This document shows, piece after piece, positions 32,810-42,184 of a stretch of 64,000 nt of DNA. Below the pieces are notes generated by a model. That model did no database searches and had not been told where the DNA came from. It saw nothing but the letters and a program-made list of their open reading frames with translations. Each line of letters starts with the position of its first letter. Position 1 is the first letter of the stretch. The stretch comes from Curtobacterium flaccumfaciens pv. betae (GTDB taxonomy: Bacteria; Actinomycetota; Actinomycetes; Actinomycetales; Microbacteriaceae). The stretch is taken from assembly GCF_026241855.1 (NCBI RefSeq), contig NZ_JAPJDC010000001.1, positions 2,914,001-2,978,000 on the forward strand, read 5' to 3'. A program made the position numbers and the translations under genes.

Positions 32810-34424
32810 GGTCGGTGCTCCTTGCAGGGTCCGCAGCCGGAGGGCCACGAGCGGGGACGGGTTCGGGGGTGGGGACGGTGGGGAGTCGCCGGCGACGGCG
32901 GTCACGGAGGGCCAGCAGCGCCTGCACGGCGGCCGCGGCGCCGAGGGCGATCGGCAGCCAGGCCTTCCAGAGCAGCAGGTCGGCTGATCGCGAGTCCGCA
33001 GCGGCCACCGAGGCGGCCGACCGCTCGACGCGGGCGTCGGGGACGGACCAGACGGTGCGGTCCAGGGTCGTGGTGCGCGCGGATGGGAGGCCCCCACCGC
33101 TCAGCGTCAGCACCTCGCGTTCGTCGCGGGTCGCGTCCAGGACCCCACCGCGGACCGTCCACAGGGTCACCGTGTCGCGCACGGCCCAGCGGGCCGCGAA
33201 CGGACCGGGGTTCGTCGACGGGGAGACCCCGACGGGCAGGCGTCCGAACAGGGTGACGAGGTCGTCCAGGGTCAGCGTCGACGGACGGTCGGCACCGCTC
33301 CCCTGATCGCCGGCCCCGTCCTGCACACCGGTGCCGGCCTGCACGACGCGCCACCGGTCGGCGGTCACGCCCGCGCGGGTGACGCGGCGGTGGGCCGACG
33401 TCGGCAAGGCGATCCGGGCCTCCTGGGCGGTTCCGGTGCCTGCCACCCGCAGGACGCCGGACGCACCGTCGACGCTGGCGGAGACGGAGCTGGCGTCGCC
33501 ACTGACCGCGGTCGTGCGGGGCAGGTCGACCCCGCCCGTCGGCACGGCGATCGCGAGCGCCGCTGCGGCGACGGCGAGTGCACCGGCGACGGCGACGCGC
33601 ACCCCGGGCACGCGGTCCGGCGACGGACGCCAGGCGCGCGGCCAGAGGGTCAGGGCCAGCACCGGGACGACGTAGAGGAACCAGCCGAGCACCTCGATGA
33701 CCCGCGGGTCCGGCGGGATGCCGAGCACGCCGGTGACCAGGGCGCCCTGCACCGAACCGTTCGGGGCGAGCCATGACAGGTCGACGGTGCGCTGCTGGCC
33801 GATGACGATCCAGCCGGCCTCGTGCGCGCGGCGGAGGACGGTCAGCACCAGGCCGCCGGCGACGAAGACCAGGAAGACCCCGGTGCCGGTGAAGAACCGC
33901 GACAGGTTGAGGCGGACGCCACCGGTGTAGATGCCGAAGCCGACGACGACCGCGGCCGCGATGCCGATCACGGCGCCGAGGGCGGCGAGGCCGGTGTCCG
34001 ACGACGCCTGGAACGTGGCGAGGAGGAACACCGAGGTCTCGAAGCCCTCCTTCAGGACGGCGAGGAACGCCATGCCGGCGAGTGCCCAGGCGGTGCCCCG
34101 GCCGAGCGCCGCGGTGGCACTGGCCTCGAGGTCGGCCGTCAGGGTGCGCGCGTGCGTGCGCATCCAGACGATCATGCCCGTGACGAAGACGACGGCGACG
34201 ATGCCGATGACCGCCTCCATGGCCTCCTGCTGGGCCTGCGGCAGCGCCTGCTCGACAGCCTGCAGCCCGAAGCCGACGGCGATGCTGAGCAGCACCGCGA
34301 GCCCGACGCCCGACCACATCGGGGTGAGCGGGACGCGGTTGCGACGCAGGAACGCGGCGATGATGCCGACGATGAGCGTGGCTTCGAGGCCTTCACGGAG
34401 ACCGATGACGAGAGTGGCGAGCAT
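32796..34424 (-). CDS. efeU: Iron permease EfeU (FTR1 family) with long C-terminal extension
   Basis: Membrane iron permease of the FTR1 family. The first REGLE motif is at about residues 10-14 (LREGLEATLIVG) and the second appears as KEGFE at about 125-129, with Lys replacing the usual Arg. Seven hydrophobic helices lie in the first 280 residues. The remaining 260 residues form an extracytoplasmic domain ending in one more helix and a basic tail, about twice the length of E. coli EfeU. The ATG at 34424 sits ten bases from a -10-like TAGCCT inside an iron box, implying leaderless, iron-repressed expression of the operon efeU-efeO-efeB. Confidence 0.94.
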   Translation of the reverse strand: MLATLVIGLREGLEATLIVGIIAAFLRRNRVPLTPMWSGVGLAVLLSIAVGFGLQAVEQALPQAQQEAMEAVIGIVAVVFVTGMIVWMRTHARTLTADLEASATAALGRGTAWALAGMAFLAVLKEGFETSVFLLATFQASSDTGLAALGAVIGIAAAVVVGFGIYTGGVRLNLSRFFTGTGVFLVFVAGGLVLTVLRRAHEAGWIVIGQQRTVDLSWLAPNGSVQGALVTGVLGIPPDPRVIEVLGWFLYVVPVLALTLWPRAWRPSPDRVPGVRVAVAGALAVAAAALAIAVPTGGVDLPRTTAVSGDASSVSASVDGASGVLRVAGTGTAQEARIALPTSAHRRVTRAGVTADRWRVVQAGTGVQDGAGDQGSGADRPSTLTLDDLVTLFGRLPVGVSPSTNPGPFAARWAVRDTVTLWTVRGGVLDATRDEREVLTLSGGGLPSARTTTLDRTVWSVPDARVERSAASVAAADSRSADLLLWKAWLPIALGAAAAVQALLALRDRRRRRLPTVPTPEPVPARGPPAADPARSTDHVLR

Positions 34425-34427
34425 GAC

Positions 34428-34446
34428 GAAGGTGAGGCTAACCTAA
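34428..34446 (-). promoter_or_regulatory. DtxR/IdeR-type iron box of efeUOB
   Basis: Minus-strand TTAGGTTAGCCTCACCTTC shares its first twelve bases exactly with the box at 2425-2443. It includes TAGCCT (34435-34440), the likely -10. The box begins only three bases upstream of the efeU ATG. Confidence 0.82.
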
Positions 34447-34484
34447 CCGCCGAACGGCCCGCCAGTCGTGCGACGTGATGTTTG

Positions 34485-35255
34485 ATGGTTCTCATGAACC
34501 TGCTGTCCGTCGACGGCCTGGCGTCGGTCACGAACGTGCTCGACCTCGCCGGGGTCTTCGCGTCCGCCCTGCTCGGCGGCTCCATCGCCCGCGCGATGGA
34601 CTTCGACCTGTTCGGGTTCCTGGTCGTCGGGTTCGTCTCCGGACTCGGCGGCGGGATGCTCCGCGACACCCTGCTGCAGAACGGACCCCCCGTCGCGCTC
34701 GTCGACCCGCTGTACGTGCCGGTCGCCGTCGCCGGGGCGCTCATCGCGTTCCTCGTGTCGTTCTCCGAGGTGACGTGGGACCGGCTGTTCACCGTGCTCG
34801 ACGCCGCCGTGATCGGCTTCTGGGCCGTGGTCGGCGTGCAGCGGACCTACGACGCCGGGCTCGACTGGCCCGCCGCGATCATCATGGGGACCATCACCGC
34901 GGTCGGCGGCGGGGCCATGCGCGACCTGCTGCTGCGGCGGGTGCCGGCGGTGTTCGGCGGGAACGCGCTGTACGCCACCGTGGCCGTCGCCGCGTCGGCC
35001 GTGATGGTGATCGCCTCGGCGCTCGGGTCGCCGTCGCTCGGCATCCTGCTCGCGATCACCCTGTCGCTCGGGCTCCGCTGGGGAGCGGTCCGCCGCGGCT
35101 GGGGGCTGCCGAACGGCCGTGAGTGGCAGCCGAAGTCGACCCTGGGTTCGCTGCTCCGGCGGGGTCGGAGCCTGCGACCTGACGCGCTCCGGTTGCTCCG
35201 GCGCCCGGGCCGTCGGACCGGCGCCGGCAGTGTCCGAGAAGAGCACGAGGACTGA
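34485..35255 (+). CDS. TRIC-family (UPF0126) cation channel-like membrane protein
   Basis: Membrane protein of about 256 residues with seven hydrophobic helices made of two similar halves, each carrying the family's glycine signature: FVSGLGGGMLRDTLL and TAVGGGAMRDLLLR. Bacterial members of this trimeric intracellular cation channel family conduct monovalent cations. The C-terminal 45 residues are cytoplasmic and basic. Start codons at 34485 and 34494 are both possible; neither has a clear ribosome binding site. It is divergent from efeU across about 60 bases that include the iron box, so some iron effect on its promoter is possible. Confidence 0.88.
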   Translation: MVLMNLLSVDGLASVTNVLDLAGVFASALLGGSIARAMDFDLFGFLVVGFVSGLGGGMLRDTLLQNGPPVALVDPLYVPVAVAGALIAFLVSFSEVTWDRLFTVLDAAVIGFWAVVGVQRTYDAGLDWPAAIIMGTITAVGGGAMRDLLLRRVPAVFGGNALYATVAVAASAVMVIASALGSPSLGILLAITLSLGLRWGAVRRGWGLPNGREWQPKSTLGSLLRRGRSLRPDALRLLRRPGRRTGAGSVREEHED

Positions 35256-35503
35256 GGGGCTGTCCCCCGCGGCTCCGCGACGCTACGATCAGTACCGCCG
35301 GGTATCGTCCTGGCAGTTCTACCGGGGATGATCCCGGTGAACGCTGTCCGCACAGCACCGACGCGACCCGAACGCGCCGGTTCCGAGCAGACGTGGGGAT
35401 GGGGGCTTCGCTGATGCCGCGCGGGATCAGACGCGCGGCGCGGCAGGTCTCCACCACGATGCTCTCCCCGACGACCACCAGCACAGGTCGAAAGCAGCAA
35501 CCG

Positions 35504-36106
35504 ATGAGCGACGACGCTTCCCCCACCCAGCGCATCCCGCGTGCCGAGGTCCGGGAACGCCTGCTCGCCGCCGGAGCCGCGGTCTTCGCCGAACAGGGTG
35601 TGTACGGCGCCCGGCTCGACGACGTCGCCGCGCGCGCGGGGTTCAGCAAGGGTGCGGTCTACTCGAACTTCTCGTCCAAGGAAGACCTGCTCGCGCAGGT
35701 CATGCAGCGGTCCACGAACCTGGTGCTCGGCTCACTGCAGGAGCTCGTGCACGCCGACATCGCCGCCGTCGACGTCGGGGACGTCCTGCGCGCTGCGTTC
35801 GGCCAGCACGACCAGAGCGAGCAGTTCGCGCTGCTCTCGGCGTTCCGCGGGTACGCCGTGCGCCACCCGGAGTTCCTGCCCGAGTTCATCCGGCAGCGCC
35901 GGGTCCTGCAGGACGGGGTGCTCGAGCTGGTGCGGCTCTGGCTCGGTGCGCACCCCGAGGTCGACGTCGGTATGACCCCGGAGGAGTTCGCGACCGTGCT
36001 CATCGGGGCGAACGTCGGCCTGGTGTTCGACGCGCCGGCGCTGCCCGGGGTCGACCCCGGCGAGCTCGTCGCGACGCTGGTCGAGGCGGTCGTCCGCCGA
36101 CGCTGA
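35504..36106 (+). CDS. TetR-family transcriptional regulator
   Basis: TetR regulator of 200 residues. The DNA-binding domain covers about 14-62 with LLAAGAAVFAEQGVYGARLDD and RAGFSKGAVYSNFSSKEDL, a very typical helix-turn-helix. The ATG at 35504 begins the conserved part; the open frame extends to 35393 without supporting features. A 250-base leader region separates it from the upstream channel gene and contains a small hairpin (35322-35339). Its targets are not evident from neighbours. Confidence 0.85.
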   Translation: MSDDASPTQRIPRAEVRERLLAAGAAVFAEQGVYGARLDDVAARAGFSKGAVYSNFSSKEDLLAQVMQRSTNLVLGSLQELVHADIAAVDVGDVLRAAFGQHDQSEQFALLSAFRGYAVRHPEFLPEFIRQRRVLQDGVLELVRLWLGAHPEVDVGMTPEEFATVLIGANVGLVFDAPALPGVDPGELVATLVEAVVRRR

Positions 36107-36154
36107 CGCGTGGCGCGGCGCGGCGGCGCGGCGGTGCCGGCGCCCCGCTCGAAC

Positions 36155-36217
36155 GGTGCGAGGTTCCGTAGTCCGTGCGAGGCCGCGCCGGTCGCACGGA
36201 GTACGGAACCTCGCACC
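36155..36217. terminator. Long hairpin between converging genes
   Basis: Arms of about 26 bases starting GGTGCGAGGTTCCGTA, with one mismatch, around an 11-base loop. It separates a TetR gene and the transglutaminase gene, whose 3' ends face each other. The arm sequence is unlike the CTGGAGG family. Confidence 0.72.
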
Positions 36218-36283
36218 ACTCGGCGCACCCCTCGCACGGCGCGAGGCTCGCACGGTGCGCCCGCGCACGCGCAAGCGCCCGCG

Positions 36284-38644
36284 TCAGGCCGTGCGACGAT
36301 CGCGACGCCGGGGCTTCGGCCCGTCGTGGGACCAGGCGGACGACGGCAGCAGGCTCGGCGGCAGCAGGCGCGACCGCACGACACGCAGGGTGGGCACCGA
36401 CGCGTCGAGTGCGCCACGAGCTTCGCGGACGTGCCGCTCCAGCGCCGAAGTGTCCACCGATGCGACCCCGTCGGCGGCGAAGCGCTCCCGATCGACCGCG
36501 TCGACCGTGGCCTCCAGGTGGGGCACGACCGACGCCGGCAACCCGGGCCGTAGTCGTCCGAGCACGGCTCGGGCGGTCCGGGCTACGGCGGCGGCATCAC
36601 CCGGCGGCGCGATGCCCGGGGCGTACCCGTGGTCGGCGACGTCGTCGAGCAACTCCCGCCAGGCCTGCACGGCGGGCGACCGGCCGGCGGCGATCGCCGA
36701 CAGCCTCGACCGGCGGCGGACAGCGCGCACGAGGCCCGGGGCGACGAGGACCGCGAGCACGAGCAGCAGCCCCACGAGCAGCCCGACGGGGCCACCTGCG
36801 TCGCCGGAGCCGGACGCACCCGCGGCACCCGGCGCCGGGGAGGCCGACGGGGTCGGTGACGCGGAATCCTGCGCCGGGGTGGTCTGCTCGGGAGCCGGCA
36901 GCGGGGACTCCGGTGCCGCCGCGGTCGGCGAGGCCGAGGGCTCCTCGGACGGCGCGGCCTCGTCGGAGTCGGGCGTCGGCTCGAAGGCGACCCACCCCGC
37001 GCCCCGGATGTACAGCTCGGGCCAGGAGTGCAGCTGCCGGTTCGACACCGCGTACTCGCCGTCGGGCTGCGGCGACCCGGCCCGGTACCCGACCGCGATG
37101 CGCGAGGGGATGCCGAGCGTGCGGGCCATCACGGCCATCGCGGACGAGAAGTGCACGCAGTACCCGTCGCGGACCTTCAGGAACGTCGAGACGACGTCCA
37201 TGCTGTCGCCGTCGTACCCCTGCTCGACGGGAGCGGTCTCGGAGTACGTGAACAGGTCGCTGCGGAACCACTGCTCGAGTGCCCGTGCCCGCCCGTAGTC
37301 GTCGGTCGCGGCGGCGGCGACGCGGGTCGCGGTGGTCGAGATGTTCGCCGGCAGGTCGTCGGGCAGGGCGAGGTCGGTGCGCAGCTGCTGGCGGCTGGGC
37401 TCCCGGAAGCCACGGCCGTCGGAGCGGGCGAGCACCCCCGAGGCGGCGACCGCGTCAAGGTAGTCGTTGGCGAAGGTCGAGGCCCCGTAGACCTCGTACA
37501 TCGCACCGCGGGCGGTCGCGGCTCCGGTCGACCGGACGGTGCTCGAGTTCCCCATCCACCGCCACTGCGACAGGTCGAGGTTGGTGGACTGCGACTCGAT
37601 CGACACCGCACCCGACGGCACCGGCAGGTAGGTGCTGGACAGCCCGGTGATCCGGACGGTCACGTCGCCGCGGCTCGCGAGGCGCGGGTTGACGCCCTCG
37701 GCCCACTGCTGCTCGTCGGCCGTGTCGGCCTCGGCCGCGTTCGTCACGGTCGGCACCCAGTCCCCCGTGCCGAACTCGTCCAGGTCGGCGAGCTTGAGGT
37801 ACTCGGGCTGCCCGTCCGACGAGCGGTAGCGGAACACCTCGAGCTCGCTCGGGCGGCGCAGGTCGTTGCCGAGTTCGAGCAGGGTGCCGGGCCGTCCGGG
37901 CTGGATCGGCGACTGGATCGCACCGGTCACGCCGGACAACCAGCTGGCGTTGAGCGGCACGATCGTCGGCAGCCCGATGGCCACGACGAGCCCGATCGCC
38001 CCGACCACGGCGGCCGGCAGTGCGCGCTGCACGGGGCGGACGGACAGCCAGAGCAGGGCGAGGAACGCCACCGCCGTGGCGATGACGAGCGGGGTGCCGG
38101 CGGGCTGCCCGGTGATGACACCCGGAACGATCAGGATGACGAGGGCCGGTGCCGCGGCGAGCGACGGGATCCGCGCGATGGCGGCGAGGAACAGCGAGAC
38201 CGCCGCGACCCAGCCGATCGACGCGGTGACCACGAGCCGGATCGCGTCGGTCTGCGGCAGCGGTGCGGGGTTCAGGCGGATCGCGGCGAGCGTCTCCCCG
38301 AGGGCCCCGTCTGCGTCGAGCCACCCGAGCGGTTGGATGTCGTTGACCAGGGCGGCGGCGCACGAGCAGGCGATGACCGTACCGACCAGGACGACGAAGC
38401 GGATACCGGGCGTCTGGCGGCGCACCGCGAGCATCACGGCGACGAGCACGGCGACGACAACGACGCCCGATGCCCACCAGGCGATGCCCTGCACGAGCGG
38501 CCGGATGGCGAGTGCGGCCAGGAGCACGGGCACCGGCGCGAGGGCCACGACCCAGGCGCTCGGGACGTCACGCAGGTCGTCGTCGCGCTCGAGGATCTCG
38601 CGCACGTCGGCACGGCCACGCGCGGGTGCGCTCACCCCGGTCAC
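36284..38644 (-). CDS. Membrane-bound transglutaminase-like protein
   Basis: 786-residue protein with several N-terminal membrane helices, a large extracytoplasmic domain with a transglutaminase-like cysteine-protease fold, a Ser/Pro/Ala-rich linker, one more helix and a cytoplasmic C-terminal domain. The catalytic triad region shows Cys in DGYCVHFSSAMAVMAR, His in RQLHSWPELYI and Asp/Glu in FEPTPDSD. Proteins of this layout (DUF3488/DUF4129-like) are regularly encoded with MoxR and DUF58 genes, as here. The GTG overlaps the DUF58 stop by four bases. Its substrate is unknown; a role in envelope protein processing or cross-linking is usually suspected. Confidence 0.92.
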   Translation of the reverse strand: MTGVSAPARGRADVREILERDDDLRDVPSAWVVALAPVPVLLAALAIRPLVQGIAWWASGVVVVAVLVAVMLAVRRQTPGIRFVVLVGTVIACSCAAALVNDIQPLGWLDADGALGETLAAIRLNPAPLPQTDAIRLVVTASIGWVAAVSLFLAAIARIPSLAAAPALVILIVPGVITGQPAGTPLVIATAVAFLALLWLSVRPVQRALPAAVVGAIGLVVAIGLPTIVPLNASWLSGVTGAIQSPIQPGRPGTLLELGNDLRRPSELEVFRYRSSDGQPEYLKLADLDEFGTGDWVPTVTNAAEADTADEQQWAEGVNPRLASRGDVTVRITGLSSTYLPVPSGAVSIESQSTNLDLSQWRWMGNSSTVRSTGAATARGAMYEVYGASTFANDYLDAVAASGVLARSDGRGFREPSRQQLRTDLALPDDLPANISTTATRVAAAATDDYGRARALEQWFRSDLFTYSETAPVEQGYDGDSMDVVSTFLKVRDGYCVHFSSAMAVMARTLGIPSRIAVGYRAGSPQPDGEYAVSNRQLHSWPELYIRGAGWVAFEPTPDSDEAAPSEEPSASPTAAAPESPLPAPEQTTPAQDSASPTPSASPAPGAAGASGSGDAGGPVGLLVGLLLVLAVLVAPGLVRAVRRRSRLSAIAAGRSPAVQAWRELLDDVADHGYAPGIAPPGDAAAVARTARAVLGRLRPGLPASVVPHLEATVDAVDRERFAADGVASVDTSALERHVREARGALDASVPTLRVVRSRLLPPSLLPSSAWSHDGPKPRRRDRRTA

Positions 38645-39972
38645 CGTGCGGCTCCGGACGGCGTCGCGCCGACGACCGGCACCACGAGGGTCCGCCAGCC
38701 GCCACGGTCGAGGATGCCCCGCACGGCCGGGTCCGGCGGCACGATCGTCGCCAGGATGCCGCGGCTCGACCCGCTGGTCGCGCTGACGAGCTCGGCGGCT
38801 TCGTCCGCGGTGCAGGTGCCGGTCACCACGGCGGTCATGCCATGCACGTCTCGGCCCCGGACCTCGGGCAGGACGTCGGTGACCTGTCGCGCGTCGGAGC
38901 GGAGCCGGACGTCGGCGAGCCCGACGAGCACGTCGGTGAGCCCGCCGACGTCGCCCGCGTGCCGGGTCGCGCCTTCGGGACCGTCGAACACGAGCACGAC
39001 GCGGGAGGTCCGGGCGGCGAGCGCCCGGGCGACACTGGCCGCCACCACGACGGCGTGCTCGAAGGCCTGGTCACCGCCCAGGTCGGAGAGCTCGGCGAGG
39101 TCCTCGCGACCGAGCCGCTGGTAGGACTCGCGCCGGACGTCGAGGGCGATCACGGCCTCGGGCGGCTGGGCCTGGGTGGTCTGGCGGACGTGGAGTTCAC
39201 CGCGCCGTGCACTCTGGGCCCAGTGCACCCGGCGGATCGGGTCGCCCGGTCGGTACGGGCGGAGTTCGCTGTCGTCGGCGGAGCCGCCCTGTCCGACCCG
39301 GCCCTCGTCGGCCGAGACCGCACCGGCGAGCGCGCCGGCGTCGATCGCCCCGAGGGGTGCCGAGGCCGGGACGACGACGACCTCTTCAGCAGGGACGACG
39401 GGACGGTCGATCCGGAGCAGGCCGAACGGGTCCTCCACCCGGATCGTCACCGGCCCGACCAGCGTCCGGCCACGGTGCATCGCGAGCGCCTCGACGTCGA
39501 GCACGGCCGGCGGCAGGTTCGGCCCGACCTCGGCGTAGGTCTCCGCCTCGGCCAGGCTGGCGAAGGCGTCCTCGAGCTGTTCGCGCACGAGCAGCGTCGC
39601 CCTCGGGCCGATCCGCAGACTGGTGCTGCCGAGGGTGATGCGTTCCCGGTAGACCTCGCCCACCTGGACGATCGCCCGAGCGGTGCTGCGGCTGCCGCGG
39701 AGCGGGGTGGCGACGACGAACGCCATCGCGATGCCGAGCACGACCAGCACGAGCAGCAGCAGGCCGGCCGTGACGGCGACGCTCGTGGTGCCGACCAGGC
39801 CGCCGCCGACCAGGCCGATGCCGACGGCGATGACCGTCCAGCCCCGGATCGTCGGGCGCGGGAACGGGGTGCGGCGTGCCAGTGACAGCCCGCGGCGGCC
39901 GAACCGTGCCGCCGTGGACCGCGCGGCACCGACGCGTCGCAGCAGCGACGGCGGTGCCGATGGACCGGCCAT
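38641..39972 (-). CDS. DUF58 domain-containing membrane protein
   Basis: 443-residue protein with two adjacent N-terminal helices (TVIAVGIGLVGGGLVG region) followed by the DUF58 domain. The domain's signature is well preserved: ADDSELRPYRPGDPIRRVHW, then ARRGELHVRQ. DUF58 proteins carry a von Willebrand factor A-like fold and partner MoxR ATPases. Its ATG overlaps the MoxR stop (TGATG) and its own stop overlaps the transglutaminase start. The three genes are therefore a single coupled operon. Confidence 0.93.
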   Translation of the reverse strand: MAGPSAPPSLLRRVGAARSTAARFGRRGLSLARRTPFPRPTIRGWTVIAVGIGLVGGGLVGTTSVAVTAGLLLLVLVVLGIAMAFVVATPLRGSRSTARAIVQVGEVYRERITLGSTSLRIGPRATLLVREQLEDAFASLAEAETYAEVGPNLPPAVLDVEALAMHRGRTLVGPVTIRVEDPFGLLRIDRPVVPAEEVVVVPASAPLGAIDAGALAGAVSADEGRVGQGGSADDSELRPYRPGDPIRRVHWAQSARRGELHVRQTTQAQPPEAVIALDVRRESYQRLGREDLAELSDLGGDQAFEHAVVVAASVARALAARTSRVVLVFDGPEGATRHAGDVGGLTDVLVGLADVRLRSDARQVTDVLPEVRGRDVHGMTAVVTGTCTADEAAELVSATSGSSRGILATIVPPDPAVRGILDRGGWRTLVVPVVGATPSGAAR

Positions 39973-40976
39973 CAGGAGCGGACGGGGGTGGCCGTGAACG
40001 GGATGGCGGTGTCGGAGACGATGCGGACGACGATCTCGCGCACGGTGTCCTCGCCGGTGCCGCCGAGCCCACGGGCGACCGGCACGAGCCGGTGCGCGAG
40101 CACGATCGGGGCGAGCGTCGCGACGTCGTCGGGGGTGACGAACGGGCGGCCGAGCAGTGCGGCGTGCGCACGGGCCGCCTGCGCCAAGTGCAGCGTCGCG
40201 CGGGGACTCGCACCGAGCACGAGGTCGGGGTGGGTGCGCGTCGACCGGACGATCGCGATGATGTACGCCTCGACGTCGGGGGCGATGTGCACCCCGGCGA
40301 CGGTCTGGATGATCGCCCGCAGCGTGCCGACGTCGACGATCGGCCGCAGGCGCGACAGCGGGTCGCTGCCGCCACGGTTCGCGAGCATCTGCCGTTCGGC
40401 GTCGACGCTCGGGTAGCCCATCGCGATGCGCGCCATGAAGCGGTCCCGCTGCGCCTCGGGCAGCGGGTACGTGCCCTCCATGTCGATCGGGTTCTGCGTC
40501 GCGACGATCATGAACGGCCGGTCGAGCGGGCGCGTGACACCGTCGACGGTGACCTGCGACTCCGCCATCGCCTCGAGCAGGGCCGACTGGGTCTTCGGGC
40601 TGGTGCGGTTGATCTCGTCGCCGATGACCACGTTCGCGAACACCGGGCCGGGCGAGAACCGGAAGGTGCCGGACGACTGGTCGAAGATGTTCACGCCCGT
40701 GACGTCGGACGGCAGCATGTCCGAGGTGAACTGGATGCGGTTCACCGACCCGCCGACCGAGGCACCGAGCGCCTTCGCGAGCACGGTCTTGCCGACGCCG
40801 GGGACGTCCTCGACGAGCAGGTGTCCCTCGGCGAGCATCACCGTCAGGGCCGTGCGGATGGCTTCCGCCTTGCCGTCGATCACCGTGGCGACGGAGGCCA
40901 CGATGTCGTCGCCCACCGCCCGCACGTGTTCGAGCGGGAAGGCGGGGTCGGTCGGGTCCGGCACGCAGGGCTCCAT
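39972..40976 (-). CDS. MoxR-family AAA+ ATPase
   Basis: AAA+ chaperone-like ATPase of 334 residues. Walker A is EDVPGVGKTVLAKAL, Walker B is VVIGDEINR, followed by sensor sequence IVATQNPIDMEGTYPLPEAQ, all diagnostic of MoxR. It is first in the MoxR-DUF58-transglutaminase operon and is thought to remodel or activate the VWA-like partner. The ATG is preceded by a 5' leader with TAGCAT as a possible -10 about 20 bases upstream. Confidence 0.95.
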   Translation of the reverse strand: MEPCVPDPTDPAFPLEHVRAVGDDIVASVATVIDGKAEAIRTALTVMLAEGHLLVEDVPGVGKTVLAKALGASVGGSVNRIQFTSDMLPSDVTGVNIFDQSSGTFRFSPGPVFANVVIGDEINRTSPKTQSALLEAMAESQVTVDGVTRPLDRPFMIVATQNPIDMEGTYPLPEAQRDRFMARIAMGYPSVDAERQMLANRGGSDPLSRLRPIVDVGTLRAIIQTVAGVHIAPDVEAYIIAIVRSTRTHPDLVLGASPRATLHLAQAARAHAALLGRPFVTPDDVATLAPIVLAHRLVPVARGLGGTGEDTVREIVVRIVSDTAIPFTATPVRS

Positions 40977-41043
40977 CGTCGGGGACAGGTGTCGTGCATG
41001 CTACATCGGGCCGGTGACAGCACCCGGTACGGGTGCACGGACT

Positions 41044-41139
41044 GGTCGTTCCGCGCACCGGCGGCCGATCCGCGTGTGGTGGGGCCGGGAGGCACGACCC
41101 CACCACACGCCGATCCGTCACCTCGTGCGCGGAACGACC
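41044..41139. terminator. Nested 96-base inverted repeat downstream of isomerase gene
   Basis: Outer arms GGTCGTTCCGCGCAC (41044-41058) and GTGCGCGGAACGACC (41125-41139) enclose inner arms GTGTGGTGGGG (41074-41084) and CCCCACCACAC (41098-41108). It lies between two leftward genes, after the isomerase and before MoxR, so a terminator or transcript-processing role fits. Confidence 0.68.
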
Positions 41140-41179
41140 CACGGGCCTCCAGGCAGTGACCGGGTCAGCTGACGGACGG

Positions 41180-42184
41180 TCAGGACCGGGGCGCCAGCGC
41201 CGCGTCCGCGGCGCGCAGCACGCGCGCGGCGACCGCGACCCCTTCTTCGCGCCCGAGCTCGGTGTCCTCGTGCTCGATGTTCACCCACATGTCCGGGTCG
41301 ATCGCACGCAGGGCCTCGAGGAACGTCGTCCAGTACGCCTCGTCGTGCCCCTTGCCGAGCGCGACGAAGTCCCACGCCGACGGCTTCGGCCACTCGTTCG
41401 CCCACTCGTCGCCGCCGAGGTTCGTGCGCGACTCGTCCGGCGACGACCGGCGGAACGAGTTGTCGAGCACCCCGTTGATCGCGGCGTGCGGGTTGATCCG
41501 GACGTCCTTGGCGGCGGCGTGGAACACGAGCGGCCCGAGGTCGCGGGCGACCGCCACCGGGTCCATCTGCTGCCAGAACAGGTGCGAGGCGTCGAGCTCG
41601 ACCCCCACGTTGGTCAGCCCGCCGCGCTCGACGAGCTCCCGGATCGACGCCGGGTTGAACACGAGGTTCTGCGGGTGCAGCTCGAGCGCGACCTTGACGC
41701 CGTGCTCCCGGGCCAGGGCGTCGATCTCCTGCCAGAACGGCACGGCGACGCTCCACTGGTGCTCGAGGACGTCGAGCGCAGCCGAGTTCCAGGCGTTCAC
41801 GATCCAGTTCGGCCGCGTCCCGCCCGGCTCCCCCGCCGGCAGCCCGGACATCGTCACGACGCGGTCCTGCCCGAGGCGGGCCGCGAGGCGGATGCTGCGC
41901 CGGACGTCCTCGGCGTGCGCGGGGCCGATCGCCGGATCGGGGTGCAGCGGGTTGCCGTTGCAGTTGAGCCCGGCGATCTCGACGCCGGTCCCCGCGAACT
42001 GCGCGAGGAACGCGTCACGCGCCCCGTCGTCCTGCAGGATCGCGTCGATGTCGGGCACGTGCACCGGGGGCAGGAACCCGCCGGTGTTCAGCTCGATGCC
42101 GGTGAGGCCGTTGGCCGCGATGACCCGGAGTGCGTCGGCGAGGGGCCGGTCGTGCAGGATCGCGTTGTAGAGACCGAGCTTCAT
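41180..42184 (-). CDS. Sugar phosphate isomerase/epimerase (TIM barrel)
   Basis: 334-residue TIM-barrel enzyme of the xylose isomerase-like superfamily. Metal-site residues are visible in KVALELHPQN (Glu), VGVELDASHLFWQQMDP (Asp, His), VFHAAAKDVR and WVNIEHEDTE. Its ATG overlaps the TGA of the preceding dehydrogenase gene, mirroring the pair at 23453-25533. It is probably repressed with that gene by the divergent LacI protein. The substrate is unknown; family members act on inositol-derived and other keto-sugars. Confidence 0.9.
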   Translation of the reverse strand: MKLGLYNAILHDRPLADALRVIAANGLTGIELNTGGFLPPVHVPDIDAILQDDGARDAFLAQFAGTGVEIAGLNCNGNPLHPDPAIGPAHAEDVRRSIRLAARLGQDRVVTMSGLPAGEPGGTRPNWIVNAWNSAALDVLEHQWSVAVPFWQEIDALAREHGVKVALELHPQNLVFNPASIRELVERGGLTNVGVELDASHLFWQQMDPVAVARDLGPLVFHAAAKDVRINPHAAINGVLDNSFRRSSPDESRTNLGGDEWANEWPKPSAWDFVALGKGHDEAYWTTFLEALRAIDPDMWVNIEHEDTELGREEGVAVAARVLRAADAALAPRS

